NCBI RefSeq assembly: GCF_000377625.1
Contig: NZ_KB898335.1
Location: 3,106 to 67,105, forward strand
Direction of reading: 5' to 3'
DNA length: 64,000 nucleotides
From: Prevotella veroralis DSM 19559 = JCM 6290
Lineage (GTDB): Bacteria; Bacteroidota; Bacteroidia; Bacteroidales; Bacteroidaceae
How positions within the stretch are numbered: the first letter of the stretch is position 1; the number at the start of each line of letters is the position of its first letter. The notes beneath the pieces are model-generated. The model searched no databases, was not told the DNA's origin, and worked only from the letters and a program-made list of their open reading frames with translations. Shown here in pieces: positions 54,642-63,110 of the stretch. Made by a program: the position numbers and the translations under genes.

Positions 54642-54675
54642 AGTAGGAGGGGAACAAAACAGTTCTTCTCCTACT
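54642..54675. repeat. Hairpin AGTAGGAG/CTCCTACT
   Basis: 8-bp perfect stem with an inner GAAC/GTTC helix. Role unclear; it could end a transcript from the right. The remaining part of 54464-54818 shows nothing else. Confidence 0.5.
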
Positions 54676-54818
54676 ATGCTTTATTAGCTATTCACATCGG
54701 AAATCACTCTTTTAAAGGATATTCTTCCGTATTAGCTAAGCCCTATCTATCGGTTATAAAACGATAGAAATCGCCTGCGAACGGGTGCTTTCTAATCGAA
54801 TAGTTTATGTTTTAAAAT

Positions 54819-54851
54819 GGTTATTAGTGATGGCTCCCACCACTAATAACC
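54819..54851 (-). terminator. Terminator of the OmpA-like lipoprotein gene
   Basis: 11-bp perfect stem (GGTTATTAGTG / CACTAATAACC) located 26 bp past the stop codon; on the minus strand it is followed by ATTTTAAAAC. Confidence 0.7.
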
Positions 54852-54876
54852 TATGTTCAAACTAATGATTTAATAT

Positions 54877-55554
54877 TTACAGAGTACCGTTGTTTGCCTG
54901 GCGAACCATCTCTTGGGATGCATATAGATACACTTCTACACGGCGGTTCTTCTGACTTACAGTTTTATTTTCGATAGGGTTCTGGCTTCCGAAGCCTTCT
55001 ACCGAACGAATCTGACGGCTTGTTACACCTTGATTCTGCAAGTAAGAAGATACAGAAGACGCACGACGCTGAGACAATGGGATGTTAATCTTGTCGTTAC
55101 CAGAGGCATCTGTGTAACCTTGGATAGCCACGTCACAGTTTGAATTACGCTTCATAAGACCTGCCAACTTCGTTAGATCGTTCTTAGCAGCTGCATTCAA
55201 GTCAGAACCATTGAGTGGGAATAGGATACCAGAATCGAATGTTACCTTCACACACTCAAGTCCGTTAGCATCCGTAACCTTGTCAACACTGGCGTTAGGA
55301 AGCTGTTGTGCAGCCTCACGAGCCACTTTATCCATGTGGCGACCGATGATAGCTCCAGCGCCAGCACCTACTGCGCCACCAATAGCAGCACCTATGGCTG
55401 TACTCTTACCATTCTTTCCTATGATCTGACCAACGATGCCGCCGAGTACTGCACCAGCACCACCACCGATCAATGTTCCTGTTCCTTGCTTTGTTTGACA
55501 GCTTACGACAGAGAGCACACACAGCCCTGCTGCCATCATTTTCATATTCTTCAT
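54877..55554 (-). CDS. OmpA-family lipoprotein with glycine zipper
   Basis: 225 aa from the ATG at 55554. Lipobox Cys19 (GLCVLSVVSCQTK). A glycine-zipper segment (about residues 24-75, GTLIGGGAGAVLGGIVG) can insert in or lie on a membrane. The OmpA C-terminal domain (about 100-215) has the peptidoglycan-binding signature CDVAIQGYTDASGNDKIN and LSQRRASSVSSYL ... NRRVEVYL. It likely links the outer membrane to the cell wall. The frame opens 31 codons further upstream, but that part spans the -7 box at 55635-55642. Confidence 0.9.
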   Translation of the reverse strand: MKNMKMMAAGLCVLSVVSCQTKQGTGTLIGGGAGAVLGGIVGQIIGKNGKSTAIGAAIGGAVGAGAGAIIGRHMDKVAREAAQQLPNASVDKVTDANGLECVKVTFDSGILFPLNGSDLNAAAKNDLTKLAGLMKRNSNCDVAIQGYTDASGNDKINIPLSQRRASSVSSYLQNQGVTSRQIRSVEGFGSQNPIENKTVSQKNRRVEVYLYASQEMVRQANNGTL

Positions 55555-55634
55555 AACTATATATATTATAATGTGATAATCCTCTTTTGCCTTTCCTGCA
55601 ATTAATCTGATGGTCAGTTCTCCTTTAATCCATG

Positions 55635-55642
55635 CAAAGTTA
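55635..55642 (-). promoter_or_regulatory. -7 box of the OmpA-like gene
   Basis: Minus-strand TAACTTTG; leader of about 75 nt. Confidence 0.6.
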
Positions 55643-55684
55643 AACAATTATTGCAGTATTGGGTCTTTTGCAAACTATTTTTTG

Positions 55685-55692
55685 TAATTTTG
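55685..55692 (+). promoter_or_regulatory. -7 box of proS
   Basis: TAATTTTG, divergent from the OmpA-like promoter 43 bp away; leader of about 90 nt. Confidence 0.6.
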
Positions 55693-55787
55693 CACAAAGA
55701 TAGACATTATACTCCTTAAAAGGGTGGGGAAATGCCTAAATGAAAGTGGCTTTTCCCTAAAACAAGCATTTTGAAGATTATAGATAT

Positions 55788-57269
55788 ATGGCAAAAGAAC
55801 TAAAACACATGACCAAGAGAGCTGAAAACTACTCTCAATGGTACAACGACTTGGTAATCAAAGCCGACTTAGCAGAGCAATCTGCAGTCCGTGGATGTAT
55901 GGTTATCAAGCCTTACGGATACGCTATTTGGGAGAAGATGCAGGCTCAACTCGATAAGATGTTCAAGGAGACTGGTGTGCAGAATGCCTATTTCCCCCTC
56001 CTTATTCCTAAGAGTTTCCTATCAAGAGAGGCTGAACATGTAAAGGGATTCGCTAAGGAGTGCGCTGTAGTCACACACTATCGTTTGAAGGCAACTGACG
56101 ATGGTAATGCCGTTGAAGTTGACCCTAATGCTAAGTTGGAAGAGGAGTTAATCATCCGTCCAACGAGTGAAACGATTATTTGGAACACCTATAAGAACTG
56201 GATTCACTCATGGCGTGACCTGCCCTTGATGTGTAACCAGTGGTGTAATGTGATGCGTTGGGAGATGCGCACGCGCCCCTTCTTGCGTACATCCGAGTTC
56301 CTTTGGCAAGAGGGACACACGGCACACGCTACCCGTGAAGAGGCCGAGAAAGAGGCACAAACAATGCTTCATGTCTATGCCGACTTCGCTGAGAAGTGGC
56401 TCGCCGTGCCTGTCGTTCAGGGTGTAAAGAGTGAGACTGAACGCTTTGCAGGTGCTTTGGACACCTACACTATCGAGGCTATGATGCAAGACGGAAAGGC
56501 CCTGCAGAGTGGTACATCACACTTCCTTGGTCAGAACTTTGCTAAGTCTTTCGATGTTACCTACCTAAATAAAGACAACAAGCCAGAATATGTTTGGGCT
56601 ACCTCATGGGGCGTTAGTACACGCTTGATCGGTGCTCTCATTATGACACACTCCGATGATAACGGACTCGTTCTACCACCGAAGATTGCGCCAATACAGG
56701 TTGTTATCGTTCCAATCTTCAAAGGCGAAGAGCAGTTGAAAGAGTTAACTGCAAAGCTACAACCCGTCATTGATAGTCTTCGTGAGCTTGGTATCACTGT
56801 TAAATACGATGATACTGACAACAAGCGACCGGGCTTTAAGTTCGCTGACTATGAGTTGAAAGGTGTTCCAGTGCGCCTTGCAATGGGTGGACGTGACCTT
56901 GAGAACAATACAATCGAGCTCATGCGTCGTGACACATTAGAGAAGGAGAGCGTTAGTTTCGATGGTATTGTCGAGCGCGTTAAAGCCCTTCTTGAAGACA
57001 TTCAAGACAATATCTTCCATAAGGCAAAGGCGTTCCGTGACTCGCATATCTACGAATGCGACAACTACGAAGAGTTTAAGGAGAAGGTGAAAGATGGCGG
57101 TTTCTTCCTCTGTCATTGGGATGGAACTGAAGAGACAGAAGCCAAGATCAAGGAGGATACACAAGCCACTATCCGTTGCGTCCCATACATGTTTGAACAG
57201 ACACCGGGCGTTGATATGGTAAGTGGAAAGCCTGCTAAATATCGCGTTATCATCGCAAGATCATATTAA
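55788..57269 (+). CDS. proS: Prolyl-tRNA synthetase (eukaryote/archaeal-like type)
   Basis: Class II synthetase, 493 aa. Motif 2 ([19 protein letters not shown]) and motif 1 region ([19 protein letters not shown]) identify the ProS type without the bacterial editing insert, followed by the anticodon-binding domain (about 290-400) and the C-terminal zinc-like extension ending in RVIIARSY with terminal Tyr. This type is standard in Bacteroidetes. It has its own promoter and a hairpin terminator. Confidence 0.95.
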   Translation: MAKELKHMTKRAENYSQWYNDLVIKADLAEQSAVRGCMVIKPYGYAIWEKMQAQLDKMFKETGVQNAYFPLLIPKSFLSREAEHVKGFAKECAVVTHYRLKATDDGNAVEVDPNAKLEEELIIRPTSETIIWNTYKNWIHSWRDLPLMCNQWCNVMRWEMRTRPFLRTSEFLWQEGHTAHATREEAEKEAQTMLHVYADFAEKWLAVPVVQGVKSETERFAGALDTYTIEAMMQDGKALQSGTSHFLGQNFAKSFDVTYLNKDNKPEYVWATSWGVSTRLIGALIMTHSDDNGLVLPPKIAPIQVVIVPIFKGEEQLKELTAKLQPVIDSLRELGITVKYDDTDNKRPGFKFADYELKGVPVRLAMGGRDLENNTIELMRRDTLEKESVSFDGIVERVKALLEDIQDNIFHKAKAFRDSHIYECDNYEEFKEKVKDGGFFLCHWDGTEETEAKIKEDTQATIRCVPYMFEQTPGVDMVSGKPAKYRVIIARSY

Positions 57270-57278
57270 AAAAATATT

Positions 57279-57327
57279 GTCTCCAATCCGAGGAATCAAC
57301 TTCTTGGGTTGGAGAGAATTGCTTTTT
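57279..57327 (+). terminator. proS terminator
   Basis: Imperfect stem TCTCCAATCC / GGGTTGGAGA with a T-run at 57322-57327. It lies between proS and the next gene, which starts at 57366. Confidence 0.6.
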
Positions 57328-57365
57328 ACAATATTAATATTCTATTCACTAAAAACCAAAAGCGT

Positions 57366-58301
57366 ATGAAAAAGACATTTCTAACATTCGTTCTCTTATT
57401 CACAGCAGTAGCTTTACAGGCGCAAACGCTCATCAAAGCGAACTTTAATAAGGGCGATAAAGCTACCTATGAATATACTGCAAACATTGATTTGGCAAGT
57501 ATGATGCAAGGCAAAACACTGACCGCCAACGTGACAAGTAAGCTGCATGTCGATGTGAAGGAAGCCAATGCCGAGGGCTATCAGATCGAACTCCTCTTCT
57601 CCGATTTAAAGGTAGATGGTGATGAGACAGCACTCCAGCAGGGGGGTGGACAGCTATTGACAATGCTGAACGACGTACCTCTGCTCTATCAAACCGATAA
57701 GAATGGAGCTCTCAAGAAGTTGCTTAATTCCGAGGAAGCAGTGGGCAAGATGAGTAAGACTGGCATAGCTAAGATTGATTCATTATACGCCAAGAACCCA
57801 GAGATCGAAAAGGTTAATCCAAAGATGAACATGCTCATGGCGCTTAGTAACACACTCACAGAAGAGTTCATAACAGAGTATGTTAAGGAGCAAACAGTAT
57901 TCAGTCTCTATGGCAAGACATTGAAGACTGGCGATCAAGAAGATAAGTCGGTTCAGGGCATGAAGACCACTACCTCTTATGATGTCAACCAAATCCTTGG
58001 AATGCTCACCATCGTGGGTAAGGTCAAAGCGAACATGTCAGAAGATGACGTAAAGGGCTTCCTCATCGGTAATATGAAGAAGTTTGGAGTAGGCGACGAT
58101 GCCGTTTCGCAGATTGAAAAGAACTGGTCGCAGATGAGAGCAATGGGTATGACTACTATCACTTATAACGCCACTGACACCTATCATTTCACCCCTTCTT
58201 TTTGGGTAAATGACTATACCACGGAGTCGAGAATGAAGCTCATGGGGATGGATGTAAAGGGTAAAGGCGAGTTTAAGTTGGGCGAGCATAGTTGGAAGTA
58301 A
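57366..58301 (+). CDS. Secreted hypothetical protein
   Basis: 311 aa from the ATG at 57366 with a clear signal peptide (MKKTFLTFVLLFTAVALQAQ). The mature part alternates beta strands (KGDKATYEYTANIDL, TANVTSKLHVDVKEANAEGYQIELLFSD) and amphipathic helices, and ends in a short strand (MDVKGKGEFKLGEHSW). It may belong to a DUF6263-like family, but I cannot confirm it. Likely periplasmic. The upstream 19 codons of the longer frame belong to the proS terminator region and are rejected. Confidence 0.7.
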   Translation: MKKTFLTFVLLFTAVALQAQTLIKANFNKGDKATYEYTANIDLASMMQGKTLTANVTSKLHVDVKEANAEGYQIELLFSDLKVDGDETALQQGGGQLLTMLNDVPLLYQTDKNGALKKLLNSEEAVGKMSKTGIAKIDSLYAKNPEIEKVNPKMNMLMALSNTLTEEFITEYVKEQTVFSLYGKTLKTGDQEDKSVQGMKTTTSYDVNQILGMLTIVGKVKANMSEDDVKGFLIGNMKKFGVGDDAVSQIEKNWSQMRAMGMTTITYNATDTYHFTPSFWVNDYTTESRMKLMGMDVKGKGEFKLGEHSWK

Positions 58302-58309
58302 AGCCCCTC

Positions 58310-58840
58310 GAAACCCCACCTAACCTCCTCCAAGGGGGGAAACGCCTCATGGAAGGGAGTTAGGGAAAGGTCTTCTTTAATTCAAAATTCATAATTCATA
58401 ATTCAAAATTATGATTAGTTCTGTTTGAAGTAAGGCTGTGCAGGAATGCTCGTGTAATATAATTTCTGTGTAGCAAAGCTGTACCTTGTTAGCTGGAATA
58501 GCAGAACTAAAAACAAAGAGACGCCTTCTTCACTTTGAAGAGGGCGTTTCTTCGATGTGAGGAAAGCCTCTCTTCGATATGAAGAAACGCCCTCTTTAAA
58601 TAGAAGCATCCCCACAATGTAGGGACAGACGCCCTCGTCTGTCCGCATAAGGGAGAATGCTTATAATGTAAGGTGGAATGTTGGAGCGGACAGACGAGGG
58701 CGTCTGTCCCTACTTTGTAGTGATCTATTGCACTGAACAAACAACTCGTTTACTTGTCAACTATCAACTCGTCCACTCTACCTAATCATAATTTTGAATT
58801 ATGCATTATGAATTTTGAACTAAAAGAGGGGCTTCTCTTG
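58310..58840. repeat. Intergenic repeat mosaic G
   Basis: No gene is supported. Order: CCTCC (58315-58370), AATTTTGAATT inverted (58378-58412), the module shared with 20175-20285 (58412-58515), alternating GGCGTTTC/GAAACGCC arms (58520-58605), GGACAGACG/CGTCTGTCC palindromes with the 38-nt centre (58618-58712) and CAACTCGT/AATTTTGAATT (58740-58822). It lies between convergent genes. Confidence 0.82.
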
Positions 58841-58847
58841 GATGCTC

Positions 58848-59663
58848 CTACTCCTCTATCTCCGACAGACTACGCACGAAGTTGTTAGCGAAGTTACTAA
58901 TGGTTTCCACGGGAGCATAGCCCATATAACGCACGCTGCGACGCAGGTTACGACGCAAGACGGCACCATTATTCCGCACGAAACCTGCCGAATTCTGTTT
59001 GAAATGCCACTCCTGTGCAGTGTCTTTAGCCAAGTCGGAAATGCTACGAAGCGTCAGTTCGTAGGCTTTCTTGTCATATTTCTTGACGAACGGAAGCTCA
59101 TCTTCCTCAAAACCAAAGACCGAGATGAGGATGTTCCCTTGCAGTTCTGCCATCGACTGAAGCTGTAGGTGGGTCAACCAAGAGTCCAGTTTCACAAAGT
59201 CCACCTTGTCTCCTCGCATCCTCAAGTACTGTCCGATGGTGATTATTCCCCCCAGATTCATGCCTCGATTGAGCATTGCATCTGAGTTAGCGACGATGAG
59301 CTTCAATATATCCAAAGCCTCAACGGAGGTGTCAATACTATGCAGTTCGTTGTAGATGAGCTTCTTCAACCTCCTATTCAACAGAGAGTTACTAAGGCGA
59401 ACGACCTTTGGAACTTTCGCTGTCAGCGTCTTGCTATCCCCCATCTTCGTCCTTAGTTCGGCGATGATAGCGTCTGGGAGGTTCAGACCCTCATCCATGC
59501 TGTGAGCCGCAATACCATTAATAAAAATGGAAGTAACCTGTTGTGCCTCCACCATCTGCATGAGTCTGCGCCACTTGAAGGGTGACATAGGTTCAATACT
59601 CGACTGTGTTCCGAAGGCACCAGAGCTTAGAATACGGAAGAAGTTACGCTGTATGACGTCCAT
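58848..59663 (-). CDS. Conserved-looking hypothetical protein
   Basis: A 271-aa cytosolic protein, helix-rich, without signal peptide. The N-terminus (VIQRNFFRILSSGAFG) resembles that of Bacteroidales nucleotidyltransferase-like proteins, but no catalytic GSD motif is seen. The C-terminal half has a DELPFVKKYDKKAYELTLRS stretch and a basic tail (LRRNLRRSVRYMG). I cannot name the family. It is 21 bp downstream of nhaC and probably in its operon. Confidence 0.65.
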   Translation of the reverse strand: MDVIQRNFFRILSSGAFGTQSSIEPMSPFKWRRLMQMVEAQQVTSIFINGIAAHSMDEGLNLPDAIIAELRTKMGDSKTLTAKVPKVVRLSNSLLNRRLKKLIYNELHSIDTSVEALDILKLIVANSDAMLNRGMNLGGIITIGQYLRMRGDKVDFVKLDSWLTHLQLQSMAELQGNILISVFGFEEDELPFVKKYDKKAYELTLRSISDLAKDTAQEWHFKQNSAGFVRNNGAVLRRNLRRSVRYMGYAPVETISNFANNFVRSLSEIEE

Positions 59664-59684
59664 AATGATTGAATATTATTGACA

Positions 59685-60968
59685 TTAAGAATACCTCCTT
59701 GGATAACGGAAGAGGATGGATAAGAGGGCAAAAATACCTATCAAGAAGGGGTAATATAAGTAAGGTACAATGCTGACAGGGTTTATCTTTGCCAGTCCGG
59801 CAGCCATTAAGAGCTGCGCCCCGTAGGGTATTAAGCCTTGCGCAGCACATGAGAAAGTATCGAGAATACTCGCTGCTTTGCGTTTATCAACGCCGTATTT
59901 ATCGCCAATCTGCTTCGATATACCTCCCACGGTGAGGATGGCTACGGTGTTATTAGCCGTACATACGTCCACAAGAGACACCAGAAAGGCTATCGTGAGT
60001 TCTGCTCCTCGCTTACTACTAACGTGCTGTGTGATGATGCGGATGATGTATTCAATACCACCATTAGCCCTTATCATCTCAAGCAAACCGCCCGCCATCA
60101 TCGTAATGATGATTAACTCGCCCATACCGGTGATTCCGTTGCCCATACTGGAGAGCCATCCGTACACGTCGTAGGTGCCATCTGCAATGCCAATAACGCC
60201 TGTCAGGACAAGACCAATGGTCAGTACCGCCATCACGTTCATACCGAATACGGCGCAGATAAGCACCGCCATGTAAGGTATGATCTTATAGTAACTTACC
60301 GAGGGAGTGGCTGCCAATGTGTGAATATCCCATCCCAAGAAGACGTAAGCAGCAAGGATAAGGAGGGCAGCAGGGGCTACGATGAAGAAATTAACACGAA
60401 ACTTATCAGCCATCTTACACTCTTGTGTGCGTGTAGCAACGACCGTTGTATCACTGATAAACGACAGGTTATCGCCAAAGAAACTACCGCCAACGACCAC
60501 AGCAACGACAAATGGCATGGAAGAACCTGTCGAGCTGGCTATGCCGGCAGCAATGGGTGCGAGTGCAACGATGGTTCCCACGCTCGTACCAATGCTTATC
60601 GAAATGAAGCAAGAAGCAAGGAATAAGCCCGCAAGGAGCATATTGCTCGGTAGAACTGACAGTGTCATGTTGACCGTGGCATCGATACTTCCCATCTGCT
60701 TAGCGGCATTTGCGAATGCTCCCGCTAGTACAAATATCCACAACATCATCATCATGTTGTCCGTACTTGCGCCTTTGCTGTATATCTCGATACGCTTATT
60801 AAGAGGGTAGCCACCCGACATTATGATGGCAAAGATGCTTGCCACCATAAAAGCAACAGTAATGGGTACCTTGTAGAAGTCGCCCGATACGATCGAAGTG
60901 ACTAAGTAAAGTAGGATGAAGACAAGCAACGGGCTTAGTGCTAATAACCCTTTTTTATGATTGATCAT
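59685..60968 (-). CDS. NhaC-family Na+/H+ antiporter-like transporter
   Basis: A 427-aa membrane protein with about 11 helices. Family motifs seen are SISIGTSVGTIVALAPIAAGI, VVVGGSFFGDNLSFISDTTV and VDVCTANNTVAILTVGGISKQIGD. Related proteins exchange sodium for protons or carry organic acids, so the substrate is not certain. It starts 30 bp after the LacI-type regulator gene, which suggests the regulator controls this operon. Confidence 0.88.
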   Translation of the reverse strand: MINHKKGLLALSPLLVFILLYLVTSIVSGDFYKVPITVAFMVASIFAIIMSGGYPLNKRIEIYSKGASTDNMMMMLWIFVLAGAFANAAKQMGSIDATVNMTLSVLPSNMLLAGLFLASCFISISIGTSVGTIVALAPIAAGIASSTGSSMPFVVAVVVGGSFFGDNLSFISDTTVVATRTQECKMADKFRVNFFIVAPAALLILAAYVFLGWDIHTLAATPSVSYYKIIPYMAVLICAVFGMNVMAVLTIGLVLTGVIGIADGTYDVYGWLSSMGNGITGMGELIIITMMAGGLLEMIRANGGIEYIIRIITQHVSSKRGAELTIAFLVSLVDVCTANNTVAILTVGGISKQIGDKYGVDKRKAASILDTFSCAAQGLIPYGAQLLMAAGLAKINPVSIVPYLYYPFLIGIFALLSILFRYPRRYS

Positions 60969-60998
60969 TCTGTTTCTAATTTAATAAAATACTCTCCC

Positions 60999-62066
60999 TT
61001 ACAGATCCCAAGAGCGCAAATAGAAGTCGATGTTCTCCTTTGTAAGGAGGTCAATAGGCATGTAGTTCGTTTGTTCAACCTTCTTCTTCAATACGATGGC
61101 ACGGAAGAGTGTGTCGATACTAAAGAACCCTTGCTGGTAAGCATGCTGTGCGATGAGGAAGGAAATACTCCCAGCTCTGAGGCATTCAGCATTCTTATGC
61201 ACAATATCATAGCCCAATATCTGTATGTCGTGACGCTTAGTTTTGAGCAAGAATTCGCCTACGATGTGCGCTTTTGAGTTGAAAGTGATGCAGTGATGCA
61301 CCTCCGGATGGGTTGTAAAGAACTTCTCCAAGATTCCATCATAACGTTTTCTCTCCTCGTCAAGCGGTAAGTTTACATCGAAGATGTCCACCTCCGGGAA
61401 GTGTTTAGCCATGTAGTTGCGGAAGCCAACTTCCCTGTTTTCCTGCTGCCTACTCGCCATCTTGCCGTCTTTCGTTTGTTTCATCAGCATGATCGAACGC
61501 TCATTTCGAGCCAAGAGCATGAGCATACGCGCCGCAAAATGCCCACTCTGAATAGAGTCCTGACCGAAGAAAGCAAGAGGTTGAAGGCTTGGCATATATG
61601 AATCGAGGAGTATGAAAGGGATGTTACGTTCGTGTAACTCATCAGTAAACTGGCGTGTTAAGTCCAACGTGGTAGGTACGAGAACAACGCCATCAGGGTT
61701 CTTCTCCAGACATTTCCGATAGGTATCGATGAAAGACTGAGGGTTCAGTCGACTGTAATACATGACGACTATGTCAATAGAAAAGTCCCTTCTCTGTTCA
61801 ACGGCCTTCATTGCGCCCATCTCAATCTCTTCCCAATAAGCCTCGCTGGCATGCTTTGGTATGAGGCAATAAAAGGTGTAGCTCTTGTTATGAGCCAGTG
61901 CGCTGGCATACATATTAGGCTGGTAATCCATCTCTTTGAGGGCTTTCTCTACCCTCTCAAGAGCCGATTTTGACACGTTCGGACGCTTATGAAGAACGCG
62001 GTCAACCGTTCCGACACTCACACCAGCTTGCTTTGCAATATCCTTGATTCTAATTTTCTCCGCCAT
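60999..62066 (-). CDS. LacI-family transcription regulator
   Basis: A 355-aa repressor-type protein. The N-terminal HTH is IRIKDIAKQAGVSVGTVDRVLHKRP with the hinge helix NMYASALA at about residues 52-60. A periplasmic-binding-protein-like effector domain follows (VVLVPTTLDLTRQF, LAFFGQDSIQSGHFAARM, ILGYDIVHKNAECLRAG), which in this branch binds sugars. Placement in one operon with a transporter implies an effector linked to that substrate. Confidence 0.93.
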   Translation of the reverse strand: MAEKIRIKDIAKQAGVSVGTVDRVLHKRPNVSKSALERVEKALKEMDYQPNMYASALAHNKSYTFYCLIPKHASEAYWEEIEMGAMKAVEQRRDFSIDIVVMYYSRLNPQSFIDTYRKCLEKNPDGVVLVPTTLDLTRQFTDELHERNIPFILLDSYMPSLQPLAFFGQDSIQSGHFAARMLMLLARNERSIMLMKQTKDGKMASRQQENREVGFRNYMAKHFPEVDIFDVNLPLDEERKRYDGILEKFFTTHPEVHHCITFNSKAHIVGEFLLKTKRHDIQILGYDIVHKNAECLRAGSISFLIAQHAYQQGFFSIDTLFRAIVLKKKVEQTNYMPIDLLTKENIDFYLRSWDL

Positions 62067-62097
62067 AGAGGATGCTAAATAATTTCATTATTCAGTG

Positions 62098-62105
62098 CAA
62101 ATTTA
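62098..62105 (-). promoter_or_regulatory. -7 box of the LacI-type gene
   Basis: Minus-strand TAAATTTG; leader of about 25 nt. Confidence 0.55.
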
Positions 62106-62149
62106 CGAATAATTGTTGGATTGTGTGCATGCACAGGGGGCTTTTCTAT

Positions 62150-62850
62150 CATTCAAATGGTGCTTCGCTCAAGCCTTCCAAAGGGTGAGAAGCACCTAAT
62201 GGAGTGCGTGGAGCATGATAGGTGGAATCCTTCTCCTCCGAAGAGAAGCCTCCCCCCCCACCCCTCTCTGAGAATGAAGAGGGGGAGTAAATACTATCAT
62301 TTACACGTATGCCAATACCTGACAGAAACAGGGGTAATAATATTTTAAAATTAAAGAAACGCTCCCTTCGCATTGAAGAGGGCGTTTCCTTGCAATGAAG
62401 AAACGCCCTTCTTGTATCAAGGAAACGCCCTTCTCCAATCAAGAGGGGCGTTTCTTTAATTAATGATAATGCCAACCTGTAGGGACAGACGCCCTCGTCT
62501 GGAAACCCCACCCAGCCTCCCCCAAGGGGAGGAGCACCTAATGATAACCTATTTGAATGGTTCTTTCTATCCTAAGGGATGCCACAAAGTAGGGACAGAC
62601 GCCCTCGTCTGTCCGCATAAAGGAGGCTGCTTGTAATGTAAGGTGGAATGTTGGAGCGGACAGACGAGGGCGTCTGTCCCTACTTAAGAAGCCTTACCCC
62701 CGCCCCCTCTCCGAATGGAAAGGGGAGTAGATAGTATTGTTTCCCACAGAACAAATAACCTGTTTACTCGTTAACCAGTCCACTCGTCCACTCTACCTAA
62801 TCATAATTTTGAATTGTGAATTATGAATTTTGAATTAAAGAACCATGTTT
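62150..62850. repeat. Intergenic repeat mosaic H
   Basis: No gene is supported. It contains CCTCC...CTCTC (62245-62290), alternating GGCGTTTC/GAAACGCC arms (62350-62455), half and full GGACAGACG/CGTCTGTCC palindromes (62480-62505, 62590-62685), the inverted copy of the module at 36637 (62500-62590), CTCTCC (62705-62725) and CAACTCGT/AATTTTGAATT-like sequence (62750-62838). It lies between divergent genes, upstream of the asparaginase promoter. Confidence 0.82.
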
Positions 62851-62949
62851 CTTCTGTCCCATAAACGCTTTTTCAACGCTTCGGAAAAACTTTGTCTCAT
62901 TTTATAAATATAATTATGTCCAAGCGAGGTAATACTTAAATGTTTTTCT

Positions 62950-62957
62950 TATCTTTG
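62950..62957 (+). promoter_or_regulatory. -7 box of the asparaginase gene
   Basis: TATCTTTG; leader of about 150 nt with a 22-codon ORF (63035-63103) just before the gene start. Confidence 0.6.
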
Positions 62958-63110
62958 CAGTGTAGAGTCTTGAATGACAATCTGAAAGCAAAAGCAAGAC
63001 CTTTCCCACGTTACAATCCTCACCTGAGTTGGATATGAATAATAATATGGAGAAATGCTTTCAATATGTTCATTCAATTCAGTTGGTAAATAATAACAAA
63101 TAAATGTGCG

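Noticed and set aside
60382..60810. 142-codon plus-strand frame opposite nhaC
   Set aside because: Shadow of a clear membrane transporter gene on the minus strand.
62149..62511. 120-codon minus-strand frame in mosaic H
   Set aside because: Entirely composed of intergenic modules; translation is low-complexity and repeats that of other mosaics.
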